Below are positions 52,449 through 61,179 of a DNA stretch of 64,000 bases, piece by piece; within the stretch, counting starts at the first letter, position 1, and every line of letters begins with the position of its first letter. Source of the stretch: Schlesneria paludicola DSM 18645. Its GTDB lineage: Bacteria > Planctomycetota > Planctomycetia > Planctomycetales > Planctomycetaceae. The DNA is taken from assembly GCF_000255655.1 (NCBI RefSeq), contig NZ_JH636435.1, forward strand, positions 3,050,960-3,114,959, read 5' to 3'. Made by a program: the position numbers and the translations under genes. The notes beneath the pieces were generated by a model, which ran no database searches, had not been told where the DNA came from, and worked only from the letters and a program-made list of their open reading frames with translations.

Positions 52449-54704
52449 TCATGGACGGGCGGGATCACCGTGGTTCGCGTTCGAAGATGCCGCTGCGTAC
52501 TGAGCCAGTTCCCGCTGCGCTTTGAGAATCATCATCGCCCGCCCGCCATCTTGGGCAACGGCCAACGCCGCCTGGGCCGTTAACACAGCCTGCGAAACCT
52601 GTTCCATGGCGGCCTGCGCGGCAGCCAAAGCAAGCAGCGTCTCCACTTCGCGATGGTCCGTCAGTCGGCAAGCCAGTTCGGCAAGAGATTTGGCGCGCGA
52701 CGGATTTCTCAAAGTCGTCTGAGGACTCGTGGACAACAACCGCGAGAAATGAACAAGGACCTGAATGTGGTGCGGATCTCGTTCAAGAATGCCTTCATAG
52801 GCGCGAATGGCTTCGTCGTCACGTCCTGATTGTACCCAAAGTTCTGCCAAATGGATTTCGGCCGCGACATACCTGGGATGCTGCTTCAGGATCGCACGAT
52901 ACTGTTGCGCCGCAGCGTCTGTTTTCCCCTCGCCGCGCAGTGCGTCCGCGAACCCGAGTCGCGCTTCGACAAGATCGGGAGCCAACTTCATCGCGACGGT
53001 ATAAGCGGCAATCGATTCCTCCCACTGCGACAACTGGCGACTCACTTCACCCAGAAAGAACTGTCCATCAACGGCGGATGGTTCTCGGCGAACAGCCACA
53101 CGAAGTTCTTCCCTCGCCTCGTCAAAGCGATCCTGCGCAAGCAAAGTGCGTCCCAAAGCGATCCTCGCAAAATTCTGGTGCGGATCGAGCGTCAACGCTC
53201 TCCGATAACAGTCCTCTGCCCGAGTGAAATTTTCTTGCCTGGCATAGCAGATCCCCAATGTTCCCCATGCCTTCGGATAATCAGGAAGAGCTTTGACCGC
53301 GGCCTCGAGAATTCTCTCGGCATTTTGCAGATCGTTCCGGTCAATCAGGTGCATGCATTGATGAACTTGTTCGGCGTAAACGATCGTATCTTTGATGTCC
53401 CGCTGGGAGTCACTCGCCGGTGTCGCTGGTGGTTTTCCTGCGGTATAGCCCAATGTCGCCAAAGCGCGCTGTTCGTCCTGGCTGAGAACGGCGGCGCGGC
53501 CAACGCGAAGCGTTCGCTGCGACTCCCAATCGGTCAATTCTTGCTCCAGACGCGCCGCTTCATCGGGCTCATCGGCCAGAACGTTTCTCAGTTCTCCCGG
53601 ATCATTCAGCAAGTCGTACAACTCGGGGCGTTTAGACTGAATGAACTTCCATCGTGAAGTCGTCCAGGTGCGTAGCGGCGTCCACCCCCCTTCCAGGTAG
53701 GGAGCTTCCGATTCACCGTAACAGGCGAATCGCCCCGCCCGTTCAAGGGAAGAAAACAGTGGCAGTTCGTGTCCGGTCAGCCCTGGCGGCGCCGTGATCC
53801 TCAATTGCCGCAAGACGGTCGGCAACAGATCCACCAACGAGACGGGGTCGGTGACACTTTGACCTGATTGGGAGCTTCGTGGATCGACGACAATGAGCGG
53901 CACACGCATCGTCGAATTGTAAGCCAGATAGCCATGGGTCGATTCCTGATGTTCGCCCAGACCTTCACCGTGATCCCCAGCGACAACGATGACAGTCGAA
54001 TGATCCTGTCGCGAGTGTCGCAGGCGTTCGAGAATCCGCCCCACGTGCTGATCGACATACGCCAGCTCGGCATCATACGGCCGCGACCGGAATTCATCAC
54101 CAAAATCCTCTGCATGATCTCGATAGGGCTCATGTGGGTCATACAGGTGGACCCAGCAGAAAAATGGCTTGCTTGATTCCAGCCCGAGCCACGAAAGCGC
54201 GGCGGAAACGGTCTGTTCGGCAACGCGTTCAGACTCGACGCCCCCAGCCCCCGAGCCGAGCCGATCGTCATAACAATCGAAACCGCGCGACAAACCGAAG
54301 CGAGATTCGAGCACTAACGACGAAACGAAGCCACCCGTTCGATATCCCCGGCGCTGCAGAACTTGGGCGAGAGTCGTCACATCCTCGGGCAGTTGGTTTG
54401 TGCCATTGATCCGCAACCCGTGTTCAGGAGGCATCAGCCCCGTGAACATCGTGGCGTGCGATGGCAGCGTGATTGGTACGGCGGTGTACGCATTCTCGAA
54501 AACAACACCGCGCGCCGCCAACTGATCAAGGAACGGCGTCTTTGCCAAGCGATAGCCGTAACATCCCAAGCGATCTGCTCGTGTGGTGTCGAGCGTAACG
54601 AAGAGCAAGTTCGGCCGCGGGGAACCTTGCCACCATTTCCAACTGCCCAGAACAACTCCAACAACGAAGGCAAATACCACAACGGCGTTCAGTCGGCGGC
54701 GCAT
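52449..54704 (-). CDS. Membrane-anchored sulfatase-fold (AlkP superfamily) hydrolase with TPR repeats
   Basis: A 751-residue protein. An N-terminal membrane helix (VVVFAFVVGVVLGSW) is followed by an alkaline-phosphatase-superfamily domain: PNLLFVTLDTTRADRLGCYG, PITLPSHATMFTGL, HLYDPHEPY, VIVVAGDHGEGLGEH. The sulfatase C-x-P-S-R motif is T79-LPS-H83 here, so there is no Cys/Ser for formylglycine; Thr may be the nucleophile, as in phosphoethanolamine transferases. Residues 430-700 contain about seven TPR units (AWGTLGICYARQENFTRAEDCYRRALTLDP...). AGGGAG before the ATG at 54704 gives the start. An R1 element lies directly upstream. Confidence 0.82.
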   Translation of the reverse strand: MRRRLNAVVVFAFVVGVVLGSWKWWQGSPRPNLLFVTLDTTRADRLGCYGYRLAKTPFLDQLAARGVVFENAYTAVPITLPSHATMFTGLMPPEHGLRINGTNQLPEDVTTLAQVLQRRGYRTGGFVSSLVLESRFGLSRGFDCYDDRLGSGAGGVESERVAEQTVSAALSWLGLESSKPFFCWVHLYDPHEPYRDHAEDFGDEFRSRPYDAELAYVDQHVGRILERLRHSRQDHSTVIVVAGDHGEGLGEHQESTHGYLAYNSTMRVPLIVVDPRSSQSGQSVTDPVSLVDLLPTVLRQLRITAPPGLTGHELPLFSSLERAGRFACYGESEAPYLEGGWTPLRTWTTSRWKFIQSKRPELYDLLNDPGELRNVLADEPDEAARLEQELTDWESQRTLRVGRAAVLSQDEQRALATLGYTAGKPPATPASDSQRDIKDTIVYAEQVHQCMHLIDRNDLQNAERILEAAVKALPDYPKAWGTLGICYARQENFTRAEDCYRRALTLDPHQNFARIALGRTLLAQDRFDEAREELRVAVRREPSAVDGQFFLGEVSRQLSQWEESIAAYTVAMKLAPDLVEARLGFADALRGEGKTDAAAQQYRAILKQHPRYVAAEIHLAELWVQSGRDDEAIRAYEGILERDPHHIQVLVHFSRLLSTSPQTTLRNPSRAKSLAELACRLTDHREVETLLALAAAQAAMEQVSQAVLTAQAALAVAQDGGRAMMILKAQRELAQYAAASSNANHGDPARP

Positions 54705-54720
54705 GCGACTCTCCCTCATA

Positions 54721-54817
54721 CAGCCTACTGAAGTAACGGGGGCTGGCTCCGCCTGGATTCAATACCCCATGATACCGTCAAGGTCCAGGTGCCTGTCCCC
54801 CTTATTTCAACAGGCTG
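54721..54817. repeat. Dispersed repeat family R1, copy 3
   Basis: A 97-bp element in the opposite orientation to copy 2: CAGCCTACTGAAGTAACGGG at the left and, inverted, TTATTTCAACAGGCTG at the right, with inner GGCTGGCTCC / GGTGCCTGTCCCCC. It ends 17 bp before the sulfatase-fold start codon, so it is probably within that gene's 5' leader or promoter. Confidence 0.85.
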
Positions 54818-55581
54818 AAAGACGATCCCACGGTGAGTCGAGGACGTGTCATTTCCGACCGGAGAGCGGCACCATCGACAATCATAGCGAGCGTTAATAA
54901 CGCGGAACACTTCCGTGCTCCAACCCATTTCGGCGACAGAATTGCGAGACAAACATAACACTTCGCTCAAGAACGGTGATTTTTTGAAGAGCCGACTTGA
55001 ACGCATCAATTTTGACTGTTATCCTCCGCTGCGACTTCGCAAATTCTTCGCAAAACGTGGTTTCGGGCCGGAAATCTGTCGAACAGCGAGACCTGGACTG
55101 TTCGATTTGGATCTCAAATTCGCTCGCGATGGCGGTGGCGTCCTCGATAGCTCTCGCCCAAGCAACAATTTGACCCAATATCGTTGTTCGTTGCTTTAGT
55201 CTTCATCGATTTTATCGTCCGAATGACGATCGACTTCAGGGTCTGTTTCTCAATTGGTCGAAACTTCTCAGGCCTGCGTTGGTTGGTTGACGGTTCCGTG
55301 CATCCACAACCTTGTGCGCTTTCCAGTTCACGTCCGTCCATGGAGCGAACGACGGCAAGCGTCCCTCAAGAGACGGCAAGGGAATAAACAGGACGGCCAC
55401 ATCGACACGCTGCCCCGCCTACCCGGTTCGATGACTCACCCAATTTCGAGCCAGCAACCGACTCGTCATTGTCTGCTACGCAGAATAAAAACAACATTCG
55501 AACCTGTGTGAACCGGTGATATTAGATGCAGGACTTGATACAGCCAGGAATCGCCAAGTTATGATTATTAGGATGATCTGC
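54818..55581. other. Intergenic region, no gene recognised
   Basis: About 760 bp between divergent genes. Several short frames exist on both strands but none has a recognisable family, good start or consistent codon use. It should include the promoter of the lipoprotein/DUF1559 unit. Confidence 0.45.
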
Positions 55582-56049
55582 ATGATGGTTCCATATTTGA
55601 GTTTAAAATCAAGAATACAAAACGCATCCCCTCGCGATCTTTCCTTCAAGCGGTCACGATTGAAATCGTGGAGAACTGTCGCGACGTCGTTAGTCGCCCT
55701 CGTGATCGCTTCGGTAGGATGCGGCAAGCCAAATTATGGAGATCGCACCGCAATCTCTGGAAAGATCACCAAGAAAGGCGACCCGCTACTTGATAAAGCA
55801 ACGCTTTATCTCGAGGCGGATGACGGAGTTTCGACGGGAACCATGACCGAAGTGAAAGACGGCGCGTTTACGATTCCCAAGGAATCAGGGCCGACTCCTG
55901 GCAAGAAGTACAAAGTGCTGGTGACGACCTATCCCGGAATTCCCGCGGAAGGAACGCCTCTGAAAGACATCAAGCAGCCGCAGAAGCTGAAGGGCACCAT
56001 TGAGGTTCCCGCCAAGGGAGCCACAAACCTGGAAATTGACGTCGAGTAA
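55582..56049 (+). CDS. Small lipoprotein with transthyretin-like fold, DUF1559 neighbour
   Basis: About 155 residues. The lipobox is LVALVIASVGC-GKPNYG, followed by a beta-sandwich of about 105 residues (ISGKITKKGDPLLDKATLYLEADDG..., AFTIPKESGPTPGKKYKVLVTTYP, KLKGTIEVPAKGATNLEIDVE). This is the small planctomycete lipoprotein that typically sits beside DUF1559 genes, and the KVSGKVT..G.PL....V.F pattern agrees. The start is uncertain: ATG at 55582 has AGGA upstream but gives a long leader; TTG at 55660 would give a more typical signal length. The DUF1559 gene follows after 66 bp. Confidence 0.75.
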   Translation: MMVPYLSLKSRIQNASPRDLSFKRSRLKSWRTVATSLVALVIASVGCGKPNYGDRTAISGKITKKGDPLLDKATLYLEADDGVSTGTMTEVKDGAFTIPKESGPTPGKKYKVLVTTYPGIPAEGTPLKDIKQPQKLKGTIEVPAKGATNLEIDVE

Positions 56050-56115
56050 TTTCATTCGCCGTTAAAGAAGTGCGGACTCTCGTTTTTCCCACAATTTATA
56101 ACAAGGGGATACTCC

Positions 56116-57081
56116 ATGAAACGGAATCGACGATCGCTCCTCGGATTCACGCTCATTGAGTTGTTAGTCGTCATTGCCATTATCGCCGTCTTGATTTCCC
56201 TGCTCCTCCCGGCCGTCCAACAAGCACGCGAGGCCGCTCGTCGAACTCAGTGCAAGAACAATCTGAAACAGCTTGGACTGGCGACACACAATTACCATGA
56301 CGTGCATGGCCAATTCCCACTTGGAAATCTGTTCGTCAGTTCTGCGCCAGGCTCAAGCAGCGGTTGGTCCTGGATGGCGTATTGTTTGCCCTACCTCGAT
56401 CTTGCCAACGACTACAACCAATTGGACTTCGCGTTCGGCGACCGCTGCAATGGTTTCTGCGCCTCGAAGGAAACGGCTAACCCAACGATTGATTACACCT
56501 GGAAGTCACCCAAAGCTGTGTTCAGTTGTCCATCCGACCCAAGATCCGGAAGCGTCTTCACCGGCAGTACAGGATCAGGGGCCAATTCGATCGTGAACGG
56601 GAAAGTCGCTGTCGGAAGCTATCTCGGCGTGTGTGGAAAGTCGTTGAACTGGGACTGCACTCAGGGGGCATTTTGGTCCGGCCCTTGCACCGATCTGTCA
56701 GGTTATGAAGGCACTTTCTTCAACAACAGCAAAATTGGAATTCGGGACATGACCGATGGATCGTCCAACACGTGCATTGCGGGAGAACGCGGAATTAATA
56801 AGGATCTGACTTACGGGTGGCCACTGTGCGGACGTGGCTATCCCCCGCTGTATTCGGCCCGAAAAGATCACATCCTCGAAATGAACACCTTTTCGCAAGG
56901 AAACGCGATGGACAATCCAGATTCTGGTGCATCAAATCAAAAATTCTGGAGCTATCACTCGGGCGGATCGCACTTCCTCATGGGGGATGGAGCGGTTCGG
57001 TTTCTGAACTACAGCATCAGCACCCCAATCTATCAGGCCCTGGGAACGCGAAATGGCAGTGAAGTCATTGGGGAATTCTAG
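56116..57081 (+). CDS. DUF1559 protein with prepilin-type N-terminus
   Basis: A 321-residue protein. The N-terminus LLGFTLIELLVVIAIIAVLI is a type IV pilin/pseudopilin processing site (G before FTLIE) and helix, followed by LLPAVQQAREAARRTQC and the DUF1559 (SBP_bac_10) domain ending in HSGGSHFLMGDGAVRFLNYSIS. It would be cut by a prepilin peptidase and exposed in the envelope. DUF1559 is strongly expanded in planctomycetes and its function is not established. Cysteine pairs in the domain (CNGFC, CSQ..) suggest disulfides. AGGGGA seven bases before the ATG fits. A strong terminator follows. Confidence 0.94.
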   Translation: MKRNRRSLLGFTLIELLVVIAIIAVLISLLLPAVQQAREAARRTQCKNNLKQLGLATHNYHDVHGQFPLGNLFVSSAPGSSSGWSWMAYCLPYLDLANDYNQLDFAFGDRCNGFCASKETANPTIDYTWKSPKAVFSCPSDPRSGSVFTGSTGSGANSIVNGKVAVGSYLGVCGKSLNWDCTQGAFWSGPCTDLSGYEGTFFNNSKIGIRDMTDGSSNTCIAGERGINKDLTYGWPLCGRGYPPLYSARKDHILEMNTFSQGNAMDNPDSGASNQKFWSYHSGGSHFLMGDGAVRFLNYSISTPIYQALGTRNGSEVIGEF

Positions 57082-57214
57082 GCATTCGCCGCCGAGCGAG
57101 CGGAGCTTCAAACCTGAACTGACACATTGATGAATGCGTAGCGAGCAGGTCAGTAGGCCTGGTCGCAATGTTCGTGCCCCTGTCACAACAGGGAGGTTGT
57201 CGAAATCTCATTAC

Positions 57215-57252
57215 ACATCGCCGTGCAAGGCACCTTGTACGGCGATGTTTTT
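57215..57252 (+). terminator. Rho-independent terminator after DUF1559 gene
   Basis: ACATCGCCGTGCAAGG pairs with CCTTGTACGGCGATGT (one mismatch), followed by TTTTTC. It lies 134 bp after the DUF1559 stop and before the next plus-strand gene. Confidence 0.85.
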
Positions 57253-57312
57253 CATGTCGGTTCGCACTTCTCCAATCCAATCGATTCGCTCTTTTGATCT
57301 AACGTGAGGACT

Positions 57313-58509
57313 ATGTCTGTCGATCCCCATTCCGACTTGGTCATCAGTCCGACTACAGATTCGCGACGATTGGATGTGGTCGATCTGCTGCGCGGGATCG
57401 CCATCATCCTGATGTCATTGGATCACGTTCGAGAATTCTTGCAGGCTGAGCAGGTCAACCCGCTCAATCTCGGTGAAACAACCGTCGCGCTGTTTTTCAC
57501 TCGCTGGATCACTCACTTCTGCCCTTCGATCTTTATCCTGCTCGCCGGCGTGGGTGCCTCGCTGGGGCTGTCAAAGAACAAGTCGCGATTCAGACAATCG
57601 TTGTTCCTGATCCTGCGTGGCCTGTGGCTGGTCTTTCTGGAGCTAACCGTCGTACATGTCGGCTGGTTTTTCAATCTCCAATTTCAGTCCGGGGTGGCGC
57701 AGGTCATCTGGGCGATTGGTTGGTCGATGGTGGGGTTGGGGCTGATGTTCTTTCTGCCGAAACGAATCATTCTCATCTTCGGTCTGCTGCTCATTTTCGG
57801 GCACAACGCGTTCGATGGAATCCTCAGTTCGCGATTTGGATCATTCGGGTGGATCTGGACAGTTCTGCATGCCGCTGGCCCTGTTCAATGGGGGCATTTC
57901 TCCATTTATGTCGCGTACCCCCTGATCCCCTGGATGGGCGTAATGGCGGTGGGATTCGGGTTCGGTGACTTATTGAAAAAGCCGCCCCAAACACGAAGTC
58001 CGATCATCGTCGGAATCGGATTCGGAATGATCCTGCTATTTGGTCTTTTGCGTGGCGGCAACCTGTACGGCGACCCTGTGGCGTGGACACCGCAATCGTC
58101 GACAGCTTTCTCCATCCTGTCATTTCTGAATTGTCACAAGTACCCACCGTCACTTTCATTCCTTCTAATGACGCTGGGCCCCGTACTGGCCTTTTGGCCG
58201 CTGCTTGAACGATGGCGTGGCCCGGTGGCAGACTTCATCACCACCTTCGGGCGCGTGCCGCTCTTTTTTTATCTGGCGCACCTGTTTGTCATTCACGGAC
58301 TGACGCTTGCGATCGTTTCGTTTCAAGCCAATCCACTACCGAACTGGCTTTGGAGCTTTCCTCCAGGACACGCCGGCCCCGGGTGTGGCGTCACGCTGCC
58401 TTATCTGTATTTGATCTGGCTGGAGATTGTGTTGATCCATTATCCACTTTGCCGGATCTATGGATCACTGAAGAAACGCTACCCCGACAGCCTGCTGCGT
58501 TTTCTGTAA
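57313..58509 (+). CDS. Membrane acyltransferase, DUF1624 (HGSNAT catalytic-type)
   Basis: A 398-residue polytopic protein with about ten membrane segments. The N-terminal block RLDVVDLLRGIAIILMSLDHVREFL is the DUF1624 signature with the conserved Asp and His in LMSLDHVR; ILLAGVGASLGL and PLFFYLAHLFVIHGLTL are further conserved helices. It probably transfers acyl groups to extracytoplasmic sugars. The ATG at 57313 is close to GAGGA (short spacing), and GTG at 57304 is an alternative. It is a remote relative of the protein at 23623-25149 without the charged insert. Confidence 0.85.
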   Translation: MSVDPHSDLVISPTTDSRRLDVVDLLRGIAIILMSLDHVREFLQAEQVNPLNLGETTVALFFTRWITHFCPSIFILLAGVGASLGLSKNKSRFRQSLFLILRGLWLVFLELTVVHVGWFFNLQFQSGVAQVIWAIGWSMVGLGLMFFLPKRIILIFGLLLIFGHNAFDGILSSRFGSFGWIWTVLHAAGPVQWGHFSIYVAYPLIPWMGVMAVGFGFGDLLKKPPQTRSPIIVGIGFGMILLFGLLRGGNLYGDPVAWTPQSSTAFSILSFLNCHKYPPSLSFLLMTLGPVLAFWPLLERWRGPVADFITTFGRVPLFFYLAHLFVIHGLTLAIVSFQANPLPNWLWSFPPGHAGPGCGVTLPYLYLIWLEIVLIHYPLCRIYGSLKKRYPDSLLRFL

Positions 58510-58662
58510 CTCGTGTAATAAATAGACGTTCCGACGATCGAAAGGCGAGCAGTCCAGAATTGCTCTGGACACATTTTCCGCCTACAGCGACAACGTCCGC
58601 GATTGGTCTGGCAAGTCTGAGATTCATTTGTCAGACCCACGCCCGTTCGCGGAGAATTTGTC

Positions 58663-59787
58663 GTGTCGACCGTGGAATTGCTCAGGCGTGTGCCGTGGCT
58701 GGTTGTCGGATGTGCCGTCGCGTTGCTCGCGATAGGCTTAACCGGTATTGCACGCGCCGACGAACTGTACGACGGTCCTGATCTGTTCGGGAAGCAGGTC
58801 ACGTACGCCCTGCTCTCGATTCCCGCCCTGGCCGTGACGCTCGTCATTCCCTATCGGGCCTGGAAGCCGATCAGCCATCTGCTGTTCATCGGATCGCTGC
58901 CGTTATTGATCGTCGTTTTGTTCATGGAAAAACGCGGGGGAGCCCGCTGCTGGATTCAGTTCGGATATTTTGATCTTCAGCCGTCCGAAGTGGTCAAACT
59001 GACGTTCATTCTGGCGCTGGCTCAGTACTTGATGTACCGAGACAATTTTCGCCGTCTGACTGGCTTGTTTGCTCCGTTCGTCATCACGCTCGTACCATTG
59101 GCTTTAATTCTGCTCGAACCAGACCTGGGATCGGCATTGCTGTTTGTCCCCGTCTTGTTCGCGATGTTGTTTGCAGCAGGAATGCGATGGCGTCACATGA
59201 TGCTGGTCGGAGTCCTGGGTTTGGCCATGTCGCCCGTCTTCTGGGTAAAAATGAGTACCGAACAGAAATCCCGAATCATCGCCCTGTTTGCCCAAGTTGA
59301 TGGCGAACCCAATCCGGGCGGCGATCGGTGGCACCAGCATCAGTCCAAGACCGTGCTGGCACTTGGCGGACTCTGGGGCAGCGAATTCTCGGGGATGCGA
59401 ATTGATGACGTGGATGCCTATCGGTTGTTTGCAGCCCAATCCGACTTTGTGTTCTGTCTGGTTGGTGAACGGTGGGGGTTGATCGGCACGGCAATCACGC
59501 TGGGACTTTACGTCGTCCTGTTTTCGCTGGGTCTTCGGATTGCCGCGCGAACGCACGAACCATTCGGCCGCCTGATCGCCGTCGGGATTGTGACACTCTG
59601 GGGAACTCAAACGATTATCAATACCGGCATGACCGTCGGCCTGCTGCCCGTCGTGGGGATTACTCTACCCCTGATGAGTTCCGGCGGCTCAAGCCTGCTC
59701 ATGACCACTGTCGGTCTCGGCCTGTTGCTAAATGTCGGGGCACGCCCCGGCTATGAAGTCACCGGCGAACCATTTGTGTTTGAATAG
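58663..59787 (+). CDS. rodA: Rod-shape/SEDS peptidoglycan polymerase RodA
   Basis: A 374-residue SEDS-family protein with about ten membrane segments. Signatures: RCWIQFGYFDLQPSEVVKLTFIL, LILLEPDLGSALLFVPVL (catalytic-loop EPDLG), AQSDFVFCLVGERWGLIG, and GLLPVVGITLPLMSSGGSSLL. It polymerises lipid II glycan strands with a class B PBP. RodA rather than FtsW is inferred from length and the NPGGDRWHQHQSKTVLALGG loop; planctomycetes generally lack FtsZ, making a role in cell shape or budding likely. The GTG start has GGAG eight bases upstream. No PBP2/mreC neighbours are in view. Confidence 0.9.
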   Translation: MSTVELLRRVPWLVVGCAVALLAIGLTGIARADELYDGPDLFGKQVTYALLSIPALAVTLVIPYRAWKPISHLLFIGSLPLLIVVLFMEKRGGARCWIQFGYFDLQPSEVVKLTFILALAQYLMYRDNFRRLTGLFAPFVITLVPLALILLEPDLGSALLFVPVLFAMLFAAGMRWRHMMLVGVLGLAMSPVFWVKMSTEQKSRIIALFAQVDGEPNPGGDRWHQHQSKTVLALGGLWGSEFSGMRIDDVDAYRLFAAQSDFVFCLVGERWGLIGTAITLGLYVVLFSLGLRIAARTHEPFGRLIAVGIVTLWGTQTIINTGMTVGLLPVVGITLPLMSSGGSSLLMTTVGLGLLLNVGARPGYEVTGEPFVFE

Positions 59788-59912
59788 TGACTCGAAGTCG
59801 ACGTCGCGATTCTTGGAAGATCTTCCGTCCCCTACGCTGCCGGGACATTCGAAGGCTCAACAGTTAAACTTCAACTGTTGCGTTCGCGATCGACATCTGG
59901 AAGGAGAGTCCA

Positions 59913-61127
59913 GTGCGGCAGTTATGGTTGCTGACAGTATGGTTGCTTCTGACGTTGGATCTATTGGCAGGAGATTCCCCGCAGTTCCGCGGTCCCGACG
60001 GCGAGGGTCACTCAAGCGAGACGAAGTTGCCATTGACGTGGAGCGAATCGGAAAACATTCGCTGGAAAACCAGTATCCCTGGACTCGGCTGGTCAACCCC
60101 CTCCGTTGCAGGAACTCAGGTCTGGCTCACGACGGCGACGGACGAAGGAAAGTCATTGCGCGTGATTTGCCTCGATCGTGATTCCGGCAGGCTCGTCCAT
60201 GAAATTGAAGTCTTTCACCACGACGATCCCGGCGCGATTCATGGAAAGAACAGCTATGCGTCGCCTTCCGTCCTCATCGATGAAAATCGACTTTATGCCC
60301 ATTTCGGTCGTCTCGGCACGGCATGTCTCGATCGAGACGGAACCGTCGTTTGGAAAAAAGAACTGCCCTACGAACACCGTCACGGTCCGGGCGGAAGTCC
60401 CATCATCGTTGGCGAACTGCTGATCATCGCATGCGACGGCACCGACGTGCAGTATGTGACGGCGTTGAACAAGCACACCGGGACGGAAGTTTGGAAAACT
60501 ACACGTGACGGCGCGATGGCCTATTCCACTCCTCTGCTGATCCAGGTCGACGGACGTCCCCAGGTCGTCAGCACGGGCGGCGAATGGGCCGTCAGTTACG
60601 AACCAACAACAGGCCATGAGATATGGCGATTTCGGTACCCGTCCGGGTTTTCGAACGTCCCAAAACCTGTGTTTGGCCAAGGACTGGTCTACGTCTGCTC
60701 TGGCTATCTGAAGCCGTTCCTGTTTGCCGTCCGACCCGATGGAACGGGTAATGTCACCGAGACGCATCAGGCATGGAAGTTGGAACGGGGTGCGCCGCTG
60801 AACCCATCGCCGCTTTTGCTGGGCGAAGAGCTGTATCTCATGGCTGACAATGGTGTAGCAACCTGCCTTGATGCCAAAACGGGGCAGCAACATTGGCAGA
60901 AGCGGATCGGCGGCAACTTTTCCGCCTCGCCGCTGTTCGCCGACGATCGAATCTACCTGCTCGATGAGAACGGCAAGACCTACGTCATCGCTCCGACGAA
61001 AGAAGAATATCGCGAACTGGCGGTCAACGAGCTTCCCGGCCGCACACTGTCCTCAATCGCCGCCGCCGATGAATCGTTGTTCCTGAGAACCGATCAGGCG
61101 GTCTATAGAATCCAGAGACCGCGTTAG
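59913..61127 (+). CDS. Secreted PQQ-like beta-propeller protein
   Basis: A 404-residue protein with a signal peptide (LWLLTVWLLLTLDLLAGD). The rest is a PQQ-type propeller: QFRGPDGEGHSSETKLPLTWSESENIRWKTSIPG, then repeated blades such as ALNKHTGTEVWKTTRDG, SYEPTTGHEIWRF and CLDAKTGQQHWQKRIGG. No dehydrogenase catalytic residues are seen, so it is probably a BamB-like or ligand-binding propeller of the type very common in planctomycetes. GGAAGGAG precedes the GTG start at 59913. A small hairpin (CAACAGTT / AACTGTTG) at 59858-59880 lies between it and rodA. Confidence 0.87.
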   Translation: MRQLWLLTVWLLLTLDLLAGDSPQFRGPDGEGHSSETKLPLTWSESENIRWKTSIPGLGWSTPSVAGTQVWLTTATDEGKSLRVICLDRDSGRLVHEIEVFHHDDPGAIHGKNSYASPSVLIDENRLYAHFGRLGTACLDRDGTVVWKKELPYEHRHGPGGSPIIVGELLIIACDGTDVQYVTALNKHTGTEVWKTTRDGAMAYSTPLLIQVDGRPQVVSTGGEWAVSYEPTTGHEIWRFRYPSGFSNVPKPVFGQGLVYVCSGYLKPFLFAVRPDGTGNVTETHQAWKLERGAPLNPSPLLLGEELYLMADNGVATCLDAKTGQQHWQKRIGGNFSASPLFADDRIYLLDENGKTYVIAPTKEEYRELAVNELPGRTLSSIAAADESLFLRTDQAVYRIQRPR

Positions 61128-61179
61128 AATTAGCTCCGTTGGCAGTCTGCCTTCGAAGCGTCACTTTGATCGCAAATCG

